Of a DNA stretch of 64,000 nt, positions 33,838-45,818 are shown in pieces. Made by a program: the position numbers and the translations under genes. The notes under the pieces are model-generated. The model was not told the origin of the DNA. It saw only the letters and a list, made by a program, of their open reading frames with translations, and made no database searches. Position 1 is the first letter of the stretch; every line of letters begins with the position of its first letter. Source of the stretch: Eucalyptus grandis (lineage: Eukaryota; Streptophyta; Magnoliopsida; Myrtales; Myrtaceae); contig NC_052618.1 of the NCBI RefSeq assembly GCF_016545825.1, positions 36,526,196-36,590,195 on the forward strand, given 5' to 3'.

Positions 33838-36800
33838 ATGGCTCCTCACGGCGACGGATCGGGCGCTGCGGAGGAAGCCGCGGCCGGCGGAGCCGAGAAG
33901 CGTCCTGTTTCGACCATCGTCATCTTGATCGGTACCTTATTGATTTTCCCTTTTCCGTTTCCGCCTCGTGGAATCCTTTCGTGTTGTTGTTGGGTAATTC
34001 ATAACGCGTGTTTTCTTGGGTGTTTTTTGCTTGGTTGATTTTTTTGGGGTGCGTAGCTATGCAAGCTGAAGCGCTTCCAGTGGTCGACAGGTTTCAGCTC
34101 GTCGAGGATCAGGACTCCTTGTGAGTTTGCGCTTATTTAGTCTGCTTTTTCTTGATCAATAGTGGAGTAGGAGCTCAGGAGTTGTGCTGTTACTGTCAAG
34201 TGCTTTTTAAGGTTACGGAGAATATTGGTTTTTTGTTTTTGTCGCTTATGTGTTCGACCATTTGCAACTCTGGGTTTGAGGTCGTTTAACGCTACCTATT
34301 TATTTGGGCCTGATTTATGGTTAAGACTGAGAAGCGAAGCATCTCAAGGGAATTAGAATAGAGAACACCCCCCAAAAAAAAAAAAAAAAAAAACACAGAG
34401 AGAAAAGGGAGATTTATGGTTAAGACTGAGAAGCAAAGCACCTCGAGGCAATTAGAATCTGACCCAAAAAAAAGGGAATTAGAAGATGGAAAAGGCAAAA
34501 CCTTTTGTGGGCATTGGGATGATCGGAAACTAGCCTGCAAGTATATGTTCTTTTTATCTCTTTGCTTGGGGTAATATGGTATAGGCAATCCTTGATTCTT
34601 TCAAGAGATTGATGTTAGATCTTTTAAGTTTCTGAATTCTCAAATTCTCTCTATTTAGGCATTACTTTCTTGCTTGATATTTTGCATTAAGTTTGATGTG
34701 TCAATCTGATACGCTACAGGTTCCCTAAGGGTGTCCCTTGGGTTCGTTACCATGGTACTTACAAAGACCTGAACATAAATTTGATCTCGCCAGGAAAAGA
34801 TCCTTCATCTGGTATGTAGTTTATCTGTGTTCCTCAAAACGAAAATATTTTACTTGCAAAAAGTAATTTGGACTCGAGGGACTTTTGCTTGGTAATAATT
34901 GCTTATTGCTTATAGTATATACCATTATGTATTTGATACATTGTAATGCTGACAGGGGTCGATAGTATTGGCACAATTTCTGCATCCTTGGTGACTTATG
35001 CTTCTATTCAGGCATTGAAGCCTGACCTAATAATAAATGCCGGTACCGCTGGTGGCTTCAAGGTCTTTTTCTTTTTCTTTTTCTTTTTTTGGCTTTGAAG
35101 GAGTTGTAATTATATATATATTTTTTTATGATCGTATCATCCTATTCATATTAGTCCAAAGTGAATGTGTCCACAATTCATTGGTATTGATACAGTCCAG
35201 CCAAAATATGTTTTCATTTATTTGGCTTTCCCCTCTGTACCTATTTAGACATCTTGGTGTTGGAACTTGGAAGGATGCCACTAAGAATTTAAATGTATAG
35301 CATGCATCAATTCCAATTTAGACTTAAATTTTCTCTTTCTGAACTTTTCCTCAGCTCAAAGTTTACATTTCCAATAGCATGCGGCATACTAATTTGTGTT
35401 TATTCCCATTTGCCACAGGCTAAAGGAGCAAGCATCAGCGACGTGTTTCTGGCATCTGAGGTTGCTTTCCATGATAGAAGAATACCAATCCCAGTAAGTC
35501 ATTTTTCATTATACTGGCGTCATTTGGTTGTTAAAATACTTATTTGGATATCATTTTCTACCACTTGACATAAACTAGATGGGATCTTTTTCAAAGTTTG
35601 GCAGGTGCTGACAAAACGATGACAGTTGTGTGACAGCGCATAGCATTAGGTTGCTTATCAATGTTTCTTGCCCCGAACAGCATAGTGTCTTTAAGTATGT
35701 GGTTGATCCTAATGTCAGAAAGACAAGCGTGAGCTGTTTATTCAGTCTTGTCTGCCTTACGTGCCTTACCTCTTGTTTCCAGATCTTTTTGCTCAGTAAT
35801 GAAAATTTTCTCGTGTGTATACATTCCCTTTCTTTCTTGGTGCTAGGTCCATGAACATTCATGCTGATGCTGCTACTAGCTTTTTTCTTGGTCAAAAACA
35901 TATAGTTGAAGCTGCTTTTGTGCCTCCAATGTCTTCTGCAGGTTTTTGATCTGTATGGAGTTGGGTTGCGACCGGCATTTTCAACACCAAATCTTGTAAA
36001 AGAGCTCAACTTGAAGGTAATTCCATGCCTTGATTGACAGAGTTCTCTTGATTAAAACCTCAGAACTGTTTACTTGGTGAATGCATTTTTCTTTTCTTAA
36101 GTGAGTTTGTCTGGACTTTTGGAATCACAAAAGGAAATGGCCCAGTTGACTGGGATGGCCAAGACATAAAAAGTTTATGTTGTGAATGCTATTTTTTCCA
36201 AGATAACCTGCGGTTAGTTAAGGTCAACCTTTGACAAAGTAAGCTTTGCCAATGTTACATTTTTGTTCTCTTTCAATGAAAAGAACCTCTCACACTTCTA
36301 GGATATTATAAGACAGGTTACAGTATTGTTCAAGAAGCTCAGACAAGTGGTCTAACTGAACTGTAGTTCTCTGTTAATGTTGGTCAGAGGTTGACTGAGG
36401 AAGAGGAAAATGTCAAGTTGATATAGTTATGGGAATTCTTCTTGAGGAACATTTTTTTTTTTCCGGCTGTTTTCCCAGGGTCCTGCTGCTTAATTTTTGC
36501 AAAAGTATCTTGTTACTGTTTATTGGAATATTGTCTAGACACATGCGTCACCTACTTGATGCTCCCTGGGCCTGTGGTTATATGATTAGTAGTTTTGCTG
36601 ATGGGGGCTTCTACAATACTTATAGCAAGTCCCTCAGGATGGGTTTGTTAGCAAAACAAGATTTTCTTCAGCCATATCCTTACTTTCTGGTGGGCCTAGA
36701 GGCTGCTTTCCCTACCAGGGCATTTCTATTTCTGCATGGATGCTTAACGTGGCATTTTTCTTGTTAGACTAGATAATATCCTTTTATGAATGTGAATTTA

Positions 36801-37702
36801 ACTTTTTGGATTCTTCTATCTTCAAATGCTATCTGGCTAATTTAGAGCTATTCGTAAACTTACTCTTTTCTCAAATGTAGAATATGGTAACTCCTGCCTC
36901 TCTTTCCTTTGCCAAGCAGTATGCAACCGTTAAGGTCATCTAGTTTCTGTGCTGAATAATGCATTTGACTTTTGAAAGGAACTTGGATCAGATAGAGTGC
37001 ACGTATATGGTCTTATCTCTGTTTCTAGTGGGTTATATCAGAGTAGAGTCAGCTTCATTAATTTTATGCGTCTTTCAGGTTGGTAAGCTGTCAACTGGAG
37101 ACTCTCTGGACATGTCCCAACAAGATGAAGCAACAATCTTTGCAAATGATGCGACAATCAAAGATATGGAGGTATTCTTTTATTTCCTTTTTTTCCGTCT
37201 ACTCATGAATGGATGACCTTACTAGCTAGGTGTTGCTACCAACTCCGGTTGTAAAACTTATGTATCAATTAAACAGGTGCTGTTAATTTCTGACATATAG
37301 CATGGCAGATGTCTTATAGTTGACCATTTTGGTTTTGGTTTTTGATTATATTATGTCATTTTATAAAGAAGATTTTGCTGTTGTGTACCCGTAAGTCGTC
37401 ATTAACATCGCATCAGAATCCTTTATTTATTTATTTATTTATCTGTTAATTTCTTGTATGCCTGGCATCTTGCTAACAGATTTTGACAACACTTGAAAAT
37501 GTAGGGTGCAGCTATTGCTTACGTAGCCGATATCTTGAAAGTTCCTGCAATATTCGTAAAAGCAGTGACCGACATTGTGGACGGTGACAAACCGACTGCG
37601 GAGGAATTCTTGCAAAATTTGGCAACGGTTACCGCTGCCCTCGATCAGACTGTCTGTCAAGTTGTCGAATTCATGAATGGGAAGTGCCTTTCTGACCTCT
37701 GA
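33838..37702 (+). CDS. MTN: 5'-methylthioadenosine nucleosidase, copy A (8 exons)
   Basis: Hydrolyses methylthioadenosine to adenine and methylthioribose in the cytosol, feeding the methionine salvage (Yang) cycle. Exons: 33838-33931, 34057-34120, 34720-34811, 34956-35062, 35419-35493, 35942-36016, 37079-37171, 37505-37702. All introns are GT-AG and the joined frame stays open: 798 bases, 265 residues, against about 267 for Arabidopsis MTN1. The purine nucleoside phosphorylase-like fold is seen through STIVILIAMQAEALP (first catalytic Glu), INAGTAGGF, VAFHDRRIPIP, DLYGVGLR, STGDSLDMS, KDMEGAA (second Glu) and AVTDIVDGDKPTAEEF (catalytic Asp). It differs from copy B at about 10 residues. A Ser in NLISPGKD stands where B and C have Trp. 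Downstream, native sequence ends about 110 bases after the stop. Confidence 0.95.
34447..34484 (+). mobile_element. Tiny poly(A) insertion in MTN-A intron 2
   Basis: GGCAATTAGAA (34447-34457) and GGGAATTAGAA (34474-34484) flank TCTGACCC plus eight A. The same insertion stands in MTN-B intron 2 (about 53915-53960, with a longer A run), so it is older than the segmental duplication. Just upstream, a longer direct repeat (TTTATGGTTAAGACTGAGAA at about 34315 and 34413) flanks another A run. Confidence 0.55.
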
Positions 37703-37808
37703 GGCATTAATCGATGTAGAACTTATCGATTTGTGTGGAGATGACATAAATGCGTGCTTGTTAGAATTCAGCTTCACACAGCTGTTCAAGTTGAGCGATT
37801 GAGGATAG

Positions 37809-40300
37809 TGTCCTACGACCCTCAGACACGTTCACCGACCCTTTGGACTCCACAGGCTCCGGGGGCGCCGAGTCCACCACAGCATCATTAGGATGGTTAG
37901 CTGTACCATCACCAAAAGCGGCATCGACTACCACCGCGTGGACCTCAAAACCCTGGAGGGGATCAACTCTGTATCCATTGAGCTCGCGGCAAAACCACGT
38001 CCTAAATCAATGAGGTACCCTCTAAGATAGGCCATCATCGATCCAGACGGTAGTCACTAACTTATAGACCCTTCAAGGTTAACCAAAATGAATCGGTGGG
38101 GGCCGTAGGATAGTCGCAACAACTCCGTAACCCTTCAAGGTTAACCAAAAGAAGTGAGGCTCATCTATGACAAGGTGAGACCACGTCTCAGCAAGTCTAC
38201 TCCCCTAAACTCCGACTAGGAAGGAAATATGTCTAGCCACACAATTAGACAACCACAGAGACTTACCTTGTCTCAGATCCTCCCTATAGATCAGCACAAT
38301 TCATATACACAACCATAAGCGGTAATTAAGCTCAATCAATTAGAACGCCATCACTTTCATCTCGATAAACACCCGATTATATAAAGGCCAAATCGTTATA
38401 AAACGTTTCATTTTGTGTAACACAATTTTGTCTCATAATCTGATGTGTTAATTTCACTCAACATGCGTTCCAGTTGTTAATTCCGGCCACACACGGGCAC
38501 AGTCTACTTGACGTTCGGCGATCTTCTGGCGTAACTAGGCATCGTCTCCCTCCATCAAACACAGTAATGTCACTACGTCGATGGCATTCCACAAAAGGAG
38601 TATCGATCTAGCCTCTATTGCAACTGGCATTCGTTGACAGGGACATCCCATATAGGGATACATCCAGCCGACTCATTTCGGGGACGGGTTCTCTTAACCA
38701 ATACACGATTATTCAATCTCGGCTAAGGACACCGTGCATTGCACTTAAATGCCTTGATTAAAATAATAAATTTGACATATTTTCTTCATATTAAAAATAC
38801 ACGGTAAAATAATCGTGTGTGGGTACACAATCAATTTAAATCAGAAAAATTGATACCTTTCTTTTTAAAATCCCATTGTTTGATATAGTCATTAAAACCA
38901 TTTTTGGTGTCAAAACCTAACACTCGAGATTTTCTAATTAAATAATAAGATTTCACAATTTTGGAATAAATAACCAAAATTCCAATCACCACTCAATTTG
39001 TACAATATAACACTCAATTGCATAAACTAAGTATACCACTACAATCAACATGAAATTTCGGTCACTGGCTATCCCGATATAATTTTCGAAAAATATTAAA
39101 TAATTAAATAAATACCAAAATTAATTAAATACCATAAATACTCACTTAGGCCAGAAACGATAATCTAACCACCTAAACGGGTCTAGAAAATTTCTAAACC
39201 TATCTAGATAAATAGCACGACCTCTTTAGCCCCTAATCCATCCGTTCTAACCACCTAACATATACAATTGAATAATTAAATTACTAATCTACATTAACTA
39301 ACCATATAATCCCTAATTAGCATAAACTAATTATCCATTAAACGTCATTAAATCCATAAGCAGGGTTTAGCAAGTAAACTCACCGGTTTTGCGGGCCGAT
39401 GAGTTCACGGCGACAGCGATGAGGAGGCGAGCAATAAACAAGACTGTGGCGACACCAACGGAGGTCCGAACGGGCCTTGAAATAAGCCTAGAAGCTCTCA
39501 GCTTGTTGAGGGTTTGGCCTCCGCTTACTGCTGAAGGAGGCGGTTTGGCTGGACTACGTTGGCTGGAAACAAATCAGGCGGGTGGTAGCAGCTACAACAA
39601 GCTACGGCGGCTGGACAACAGCCAGGGGAGCTGCGACGATGGCTTGAGGGCATCGGAACAGTTGCTGGGCTCGCAGGGACGCGAGCTGGAGGCGAAATGA
39701 GCGGCGGACGAGCGCGGGTTGGCATGCGACTTGTGGTGGCAACGATGACTCTCGGATGGCAATAGGGGGTGGTCAACGGCATGGGGGTTTCTCTGGTTCT
39801 CTAAGCTCTAAAAATCCACAACAATGGAGAAAATGAGGAGCAAGGAGGAAGAAGGAGTGAGTTGCTAAATAGGGGGTCCTAATTGCCTAAAAATCTTCAC
39901 AAATATCCCATTTGTGCTCATTGCTTGCCCCCACCACTCTTGGCTATCATCCTCGGCCATTTTTCTCACAAATCTTCCCCAATAAGCCTTGGTAGAAGTT
40001 GAAATGTTGCATCCCCTTTGGGCCTACGAATTTTGTACCATTTCCATTAAATTTTGATTCAATTTCTCTTCAATTGAGTTCAATTGAAGTCCCAAAAATT
40101 CAGCCAAGGTGTCCTCGTTCCTCTTATGATTTTTCCTCGTCAATTGAACCAATTTGACGACAAAAATACGACAAAAAATGGCCCTCTAATTTTCCCGGTC
40201 CAAACTAACCTTACTTTGATTTTTCGCCGAATCTCGGGTTTGCAGAAAAATCTTCGGATGATGAGTCGACGTTCCTAAAATGAATTGTGACATGATAGAA
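37809..40300. mobile_element. Probable LTR-type insertion cutting the MTN-A 3' region
   Basis: Sequence changes abruptly at about 37809-37812 relative to copy B, starting TGTCCTACGACCCTCAG. The following 2.5-3 kb has even base composition unlike its AT-rich surroundings. It contains a repeated CCCTTCAAGGTTAACCAAAA (about 38067 and 38130) and no coding domains. It resembles a long Gypsy-type LTR or solo LTR, but no matching end or duplication was established; a GATAG stands before it (37804) and another at 40296. ORFs at 39389-39700 and on the minus strand at 39525-39782 have no recognisable motif. Confidence 0.4.
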
Positions 40301-41000
40301 TTTTCAATTTCTGAAATCAGGTTTAAATTCGCAGTTAATTTCAACTAGACGCGATTTTAGCGTGACCTAACCTACTTGGTAGCTTTCAGGAATTTTTAGT
40401 GCAATTAACTCGTGATCGATTATTTTCGAGCCATATTGTACATTTTCAACTTATTAGCAACTCTTGGTTGTTGTGAAAATCTCGAGATTTTAAATACAGG
40501 CACATGGTACAGAAATGATAGAAAAATCGGTCAAGTGCTGTTCGACGATAATTTTGCATTTTTGTGGAATCACCCACTCTCTAATCACATACCTCAATCG
40601 AACCGACATATCTCCTATCTCTAATCAATTTTGACGGTGCCATAATGACCATTGTAGATTAGCACGGTCGAGCAGTCGATTCCTAGTCGAATTCTCAAAT
40701 CTATTGCGTTTAGATTCCTTAACGGCTACATCTAATAAGACTAGTTATCTTGTGAGTGGCCAATTCAGAGAAAAGAACTATAGGCGCGTTGATGAAAAGC
40801 CCAACTTATTTAATTGAAAACAAAACTTGAAAATCAAGCTGTCATAGAAATTGTGCTTCTTTAAAGGCTATATTTTTTTTGTGGTAGTTAATTGGTGTTT
40901 GCTATGTTCATGCTCAACTTTTTATGCTTGTCCCATGGGAAAGTTGAGTCTCCCGTGTGTCTTGAAAATATTCTTTTTTACATTTGTGGAGTAATCAAAT
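40301..41000. other. Spacer, right edge of insertion not resolved
   Basis: No gene. It does not match the sequence that follows MTN-B (57343 onward), so the native downstream DNA of copy A has not resumed here. The small ORF 40412-40624 has no motif. Confidence 0.45.
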
Positions 41001-41012
41001 GGATAAGAATAA

Positions 41013-41225
41013 CCCATCGGTGAGTAGCTGAGTTAGTTTGGCTTTGGTGCTTCATCGCAGAGGTCGCAAGATCAAAACTCCGCAGCTGCTAAGACGTCTT
41101 AAGTGGGGGGGGGGATGGTAGTGGGGTTGGTCCGAGGTATATTGTGCACTGTACGGGCCATGGGTTGCCGATTAGCGTAAGCGAAAAATGGGCCCGGCAG
41201 ATCTTGGGCATAAAAACAAAAAAAA
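41013..41225 (+). mobile_element. tRNA-derived SINE, apparently complete
   Basis: A 213-bp body with an exact 12-bp target duplication, GGATAAGAATAA, at 41001-41012 and 41226-41237. The internal RNA polymerase III promoter is visible: box A TAGCTGAGTTAG (41025-41036) and box B GATCAAAACTC (41070-41080, consensus GWTCRANNC), spaced like a tRNA. The body ends in ATAAAAACAAAAAAAA. There is a run of ten G after CTTAAGT (about 41106). The exact duplication suggests a fairly young copy. Confidence 0.88.
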
Positions 41226-41309
41226 GGATAAGAATAATCTTCCAAATTACAAGAGGGGGTCTTCACTTTCAAGCCTAACTTAAGTGCATTCTTTGCGTTT
41301 TGTGTATAT

Positions 41310-41470
41310 CATGAATGAACTATAGTCCGTTTCTTTTGCATTTGTGTATATCTAGCAATAATTGTAGATTGATTTCGTGAGATTCTATGAATTATGTTGA
41401 TTTGAAAAAGATATTGTTTTGGATGATTTTGCTATTATATAACTTGTTAGTTTATACTCGCTGAATTTTG
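41310..41470. repeat. Third partial copy of the duplication's upstream block
   Basis: A stretch with TGTAGATTGATTTCGTGAGATT and TTGGATGATTTTGCTAT resembles the start of copies A (25100-25250) and B (48200-48350). It stands alone, so these words may belong to an older dispersed repeat and not only to the segmental duplication. Confidence 0.5.
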
Positions 41471-41589
41471 TTTTTTTTTTTTTTTTTTTTGCCTCATTAG
41501 AAATGGAACATGATGATATAGAGGAATTTTTTTAGTATTCTAATATTAGAGGAAATGAATCTACAAATGCTTCTTTTGTGTATGATGTA

Positions 41590-42479
41590 GATGATTGTGG
41601 TGTTCACTACTGCGAAAAGGCCCTACCATAATCATATATTCAAGGATTGCACATTTCCTGGAAGACAAGCTCATTTAGATCATCTTGACTGCCTCATTAA
41701 CAGCAATGACTTGAATTGTGTGGAACAACTTAGAATGGATAGATATACATTTACTCTACTATGTGAGTTGGCACGTATAATTAGTGGGTTAAAAGAAGAT
41801 GGACTTGTGACTATAGAAGAACAAATGACAATGTTCCTATATATGCTTGCCCATCATGTGAAAAATCATGTCATCAAGTTCAAATTTATGAGGTATGAGA
41901 CAATAAGTTGGTATTTTAACTTAGTTTTAAGTGTAGTAATAAAAATGCATGGTGTGCTTATTGTCTCACTTGAACTAGTTCTAGAGAAATGTATTGACGA
42001 GGGATAAAAATGGTTTAAGGTATGTTTGCTATGCTATTACACGGATTAATTTAATACCTTAAAGATAAGGCTATTTCATTAATTTCATGTTGTGCTCCAG
42101 GGTTATCTTAGGAGCATTTTATGGCATATACATTAGGATATGTGCTCCAAAGGTTGATAAACCTAGGTATTGAAATAGAAAGAGTGAGATAGCAACAAAT
42201 GTGTTAGGAGTTTGCTCATGTGACATAAGATTCGTTTATGTTTTACCAAGATGGGAAGGCTTGGTAGTGGATTCTAGAGTGCTTTGAGATGCTTTAGTTA
42301 AAACTAATGGTCTAAAGATTTATATTGGTAAGATAAGCCTTTATCAATGTGTTGCACTCTTTGTCATATAGGTTTGGATGATTCTAAGACAATTAATGAT
42401 GTTATCATTTGCTATTAGGTAATTATATCCTGTAGATGTTGGATACACAAATGATGAGGGCTTTCTTGTTCCTTATAGG
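41590..42479 (+). pseudogene. PIF/Harbinger transposase, N-terminal and catalytic part
   Basis: The N-terminal region (41591-42007, 138 codons open) has the plant harbinger helical domain: FPGRQAHLDHLDCLIN, NCVEQLRMDRYTFTLLCELA, EEQMTMFLYMLAHHVKNHVI. After stops and frame changes the catalytic part follows: [18 protein letters not shown] near 42235-42290 (with the DDE Asp in DSRVL) and DVGYTNDEGFLVPYR at 42435-42479. In live elements this reads close to VDAGYTNGEGFLAPYRG. The sequence stops at the PYR codons, where the LINE begins. The C-terminal piece is at 45697. Not translatable as one protein. Confidence 0.82.
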
Positions 42480-43337
42480 CTTTGATTCCGAAAGATGATG
42501 TTATTTCTCCTTCCATATAAGAGCACGGGCGGCAAATACCATCTATCTGAGATGGCTGACCATCCACCGTAGATTCTCTTTCTAAGGACCATTTCGCCAA
42601 CTCAAATTACATTTAGAAGCCCGAAAGAGGCCAATCTACCCGAAAAAAGCAACCAAAGTATAAGTGGTCGATTGAATCTGGCCTACTTGAAGCGAAAGGC
42701 ACGAAACATCCCGGATCCTCCCATACGACGAAGCAATACCTAGGTTGGTAATCTATTCCGAGTGATCAACCATAGATGGAGGTCCGATAACGCGGGAAGA
42801 GTGGAGCTCCGGACAAATCGAGACCCGGTTAACCAAGGAGCCTCTAGCTCGAAGCATAGTCCATGCGAAGCAATAGAGAACCGACCGAAGAGTGGCCAAG
42901 CCACACCGGACGGTCATCTGGTTGATTGAGGCCGGGAGAGGATCAACCCAAGTATGGATAAATGTGTGACTACATTAGACGGGATAGACAGGGCAATAAT
43001 ACCCGTAGCAACGAAGCATTCCGAGGATACGAGCAATATATGTCACGATCCGAGAATAACTTGTTGAATGGGCCACGAGGGTGCCGGGTATCAAACCGAA
43101 AGAAGTCAATAACCCATTACCAATGTTCCGGGCAAAATACCTCAATCAATTCACGCAAAGCCAAAGAGTTTCTTCCAAGACCAAGAACAAACGGTCGGCC
43201 TAGGCGCAATCCGAAATTCTTGTGTTTTAAGAAGACTTGAATGTATCCATTTGGTCCGGAGCGATTCCTTATCGAGAAAAGCAGCCATATATGCTTAGTC
43301 ATGGCAGCAATATTACTAACTCGAAGTGAGCGAATAC

Positions 43338-44278
43338 CTAGTCCTCCTTCCGCTTTAGGAAGACAGACTTCTTCCCAACAAACTCTAGCAACACTAGATC
43401 CAAGGTTCGGGCCACGCCAAAGAAATTGGCGGAAGATGACATCCTTGAGGTGAAGGTCGAAAAGAAATTGAAGAACTTGAAGGGTTTTTTGACGCGAGCT
43501 AGGAACAAGGAGAAGGGACTAAGCTGACTACAAAGGACAAACATAGGCGTAGAGATGATCGGAACCAACTCAAAGAAGGGGCAAAAGAAAGTTGGCTTCC
43601 GAATAGGAGAATCGACACCTGTGAAGAAAGTCCTTCCGAGCTGCATTAGTAAGAACTCGTCTATCTTTCTTTGCCTTCGATTAGGACCGGGACGAAGTAG
43701 ACCAAGTAAACCTGTTACCCACAAAGCGGAGATCATCTAGACCATATTGGATGAGGCAATCTCCGAAGTCTTCAAAGGATCCGTGGTGGATCTATCAAAG
43801 CATATCGAATGGCATTGAAGTCACCGGCAACAATCCGAGGATGTCCAGGACAAATGGAACTAGTGGAGATCGAGATCATTCCAAAGCGGTCTTCTCGGGA
43901 CAAAAGAATGCTCCGCATAGACTACCGAAAGATTAAAAGCAACACCGAGAAATAAAACACTCCAACCGGCCATGAATGGCTAGCGAAACAAGCCGAGATG
44001 CAAAAAGAAGCGGCCAAGGGTTCCAACCCACCCAAATACGACCACGATGGAATAAGAGTAATTTGTAGACCAAGACCACCCGGGGAAGAAGAGATGCCGA
44101 AACATGGGAATGGGCAACGGGGATATTTTAGTCTCCAAAATACCAATACGAGCGAGAGGCGGTTAGTCCTCACAAAATTCCTAATCTCGGCTTGTTTGAG
44201 GGCTTGTCCAAGACCCATAATATTCCAAACACCAAGAAACATAGGAATGAGATAAAAAGGATTACCTTCTCTTGCCAC
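43338..44278 (-). pseudogene. LINE endonuclease domain relic
   Basis: The 44278-43922 frame begins near VWNIMGLGQALKQAEI, which matches the plant L1 start WNIRGLN(D)..KQ.E.R. It continues RNFVRTNRLSLVLVF. The downstream frame 43736-43338 appears to belong to the later endonuclease region (KPFKFFNFF, FFGVAR). Frames change several times; key catalytic residues cannot be traced. Confidence 0.6.
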
Positions 44279-44915
44279 CTCGTTTCCTTGCCGAGTGTGG
44301 CATAAGCCGGGCCGCGGGAATACTCGCCTCAGATTCGGAGCGGAGGATTTCTTTTGACGAACGAGGCCTCCCGATTGATCTTCGAAGGGGGGAATTTATT
44401 GCGTTCCTCCCGGTATGGGACGAGGGCACCTTACATGGTGATCTGATTCACCGTCATCGGAGCCGATATCTTCATGATTTTCATCCGAAGGTGCGGACTT
44501 ATTCGAGACAGGGGAACCCGTCTTTGCATCACAAAGAAATGGAATCGGGTCAATAGAGGTGGCGGGGGAGGATCAAAGGAAGGATGATGATCCTCCTGCC
44601 TGGTTAACTGCCTATGAAGGGCAATTGAAGTATGAGGCATCGGATCTCCAATTGAACGGGGGAATTGGATGATTCGGGGCCGGATCATACATCGAGCCAA
44701 CATTTGCGGGCACCGGGTGTGCTTATTACGTTTACCACGCACTTCACGCCATTCGTTTGGACGAGGGACAGGTGCCTTCGGGAGGCGAGGGACCGAGGTT
44801 TAGAAGGACCCGAGGAATGGGGACATCTATGGCCAAATGAAGAGCGAGGTTGGACAAAGTGTCGGGATCCACTCATATTGACTCATCGATCTAAGCTCAC
44901 CCTTCATCATAAACT

Positions 44916-45374
44916 CTATAACTTCGGGAAAGAGTTAGACGTATCAACTTCTATACATACTCGAGCAAAAGCTACCATTGTCATCTGTTCTGTTCGATTA
45001 TCAACAAATAAGGGCTTACCAATACCACTTGCTAGAAAACTAATGCCAGCAGCAGACCATAGAGCCACAAGGACGTTCCTGAGTCGAATCCAGATGGGGA
45101 CAGTATTATGAGTTGATTTCTTGAGCTCTAACATAGGGTGCCATTGTTGTAGGATCAAGGGGATTTTGGCTACTGTAATCGGGACTCCATCCAAGACTTT
45201 CCTCCTGAATTCACTATCCGGAATGTGAAAGAAGTAAAAACCAAGGTCAGCAGCAATGACTTCGACCAAGTGATGGCCCAAGGCATTCTTGAGGGCGTCC
45301 TCTATGAGGTGGAAGGGTAAGCGCTTCCCAATGTAGTAACCAACCAGACATTCCTCCCATTTCGGGTGAAGCAT
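44916..45374 (-). pseudogene. LINE ORF1-like protein with DUF4283 domain
   Basis: 152 open codons. DUF4283 words are WEECLVGYYIGKRLPFHLIE, ALKNALGH, FYFFHIPDSEFRRKVLDG, LILQQWHPMLELKKS, VPIWIRLRNV and LASGIGKPLFVDNRTE. This domain marks ORF1 of many plant L1-type LINEs; such proteins bind nucleic acid through a C-terminal zinc knuckle, which is not seen here. The open frame ends at EVDTSNSFPKL; what follows is degenerate. It is longer than expected by chance and well preserved compared with the rest of the LINE. Confidence 0.8.
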
Positions 45375-45696
45375 TCTTAAAGCTAGAAATAAACCATAGC
45401 CTTTGTAGAAAGATTTCCTTCACGTTTTGGAAATGGCTCTACTGGGCGCCTTATTACAATGAGCTAGATGCATTTCCTATCCTTTCAATTTAGGTGTCAA
45501 CCTTTTATCCAATTAGAATGCTCAAGGGCTCGATCTTCCATACCTCGGATCGCCATTCGGAGACGGCGAACTCGGGTCGCTTATTACGATTATACAAAAT
45601 CAGAAGACAAGATCTTGAGGAATGTTGTCTCCAAGAGTGGGTGCATTTGGCAGAAATGGGAGACTGATTGAAGAGCTCCAATCAAGACATAGTTAG

Positions 45697-45818
45697 ATGA
45701 AGTTGCTAACACCATTGAAGCTGTTGAAACAATTGATGTGGTTGAGCCATCAAATCATTGGATGACAATGAGGCAAAATTTGGCAGTACAAATATTTAAC
45801 GAGTGGAATGCAAGTTGA
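45697..45818 (+). pseudogene. PIF/Harbinger transposase C-terminus
   Basis: In frame, DEVANTIEAVETIDVVEPS, then NHWMTMRQNLAVQIFNEWNAS and a stop at 45816-45818. This matches the usual C-terminal end of plant harbinger transposases (WxxxRxxxAxxMFxEW). It lies about 3.2 kb from the catalytic part because of the nested LINE. The last catalytic Asp/Glu region between the two parts is not visible. Confidence 0.75.

Larger units (their letters stand above)
25070..37812. repeat. Segmental duplication, copy A
   Basis: Matches 48170-57343 in order and orientation: an upstream block with GGTTGCTTTGGTTCTTTATG, the unidentified ORF block, a block with CGGGCCAAGTTC, a block with GACTCATACCCGACCT, a block with ATTTTCAAAATAAT, and the complete 8-exon MTN gene. 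Copy A also contains four TIR elements (26956, 28238, 29475, 32437) and about 3 kb (30131-33060) that are absent from copy B. Copy A breaks off near 37812, 110 bases after the MTN stop. Confidence 0.85.
42480..45680 (-). mobile_element. LINE (L1-type) 5' part, degenerate, inserted in Harbinger transposase
   Basis: On the minus strand an ORF1-like protein with a DUF4283 domain (45374-44916) is followed by a linker and an endonuclease region (about 44278-43340). The latter has WNIMGLGQALKQAEIRNFVRT-type sequence, the start of an L1 endonuclease. RT motifs were not seen, and the part 42480-43300 is unrecognisable. Base composition is GC-richer than the host element. Direction and position inside the transposase reading are clear; exact edges and the target duplication are not. 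Confidence 0.7.

Noticed and set aside
34292..34588. Minus-strand ORF in MTN-A intron 2 (and 53822-54073 in MTN-B)
   Set aside because: Antisense of intron sequence containing poly(A) runs; the sense-strand exon structure explains the region.
38067..38150. Possible CRISPR-like or regulatory repeat (CCCTTCAAGGTTAACCAAAA twice)
   Set aside because: Only two copies, plant nuclear context, inside an LTR-like insertion; no array.
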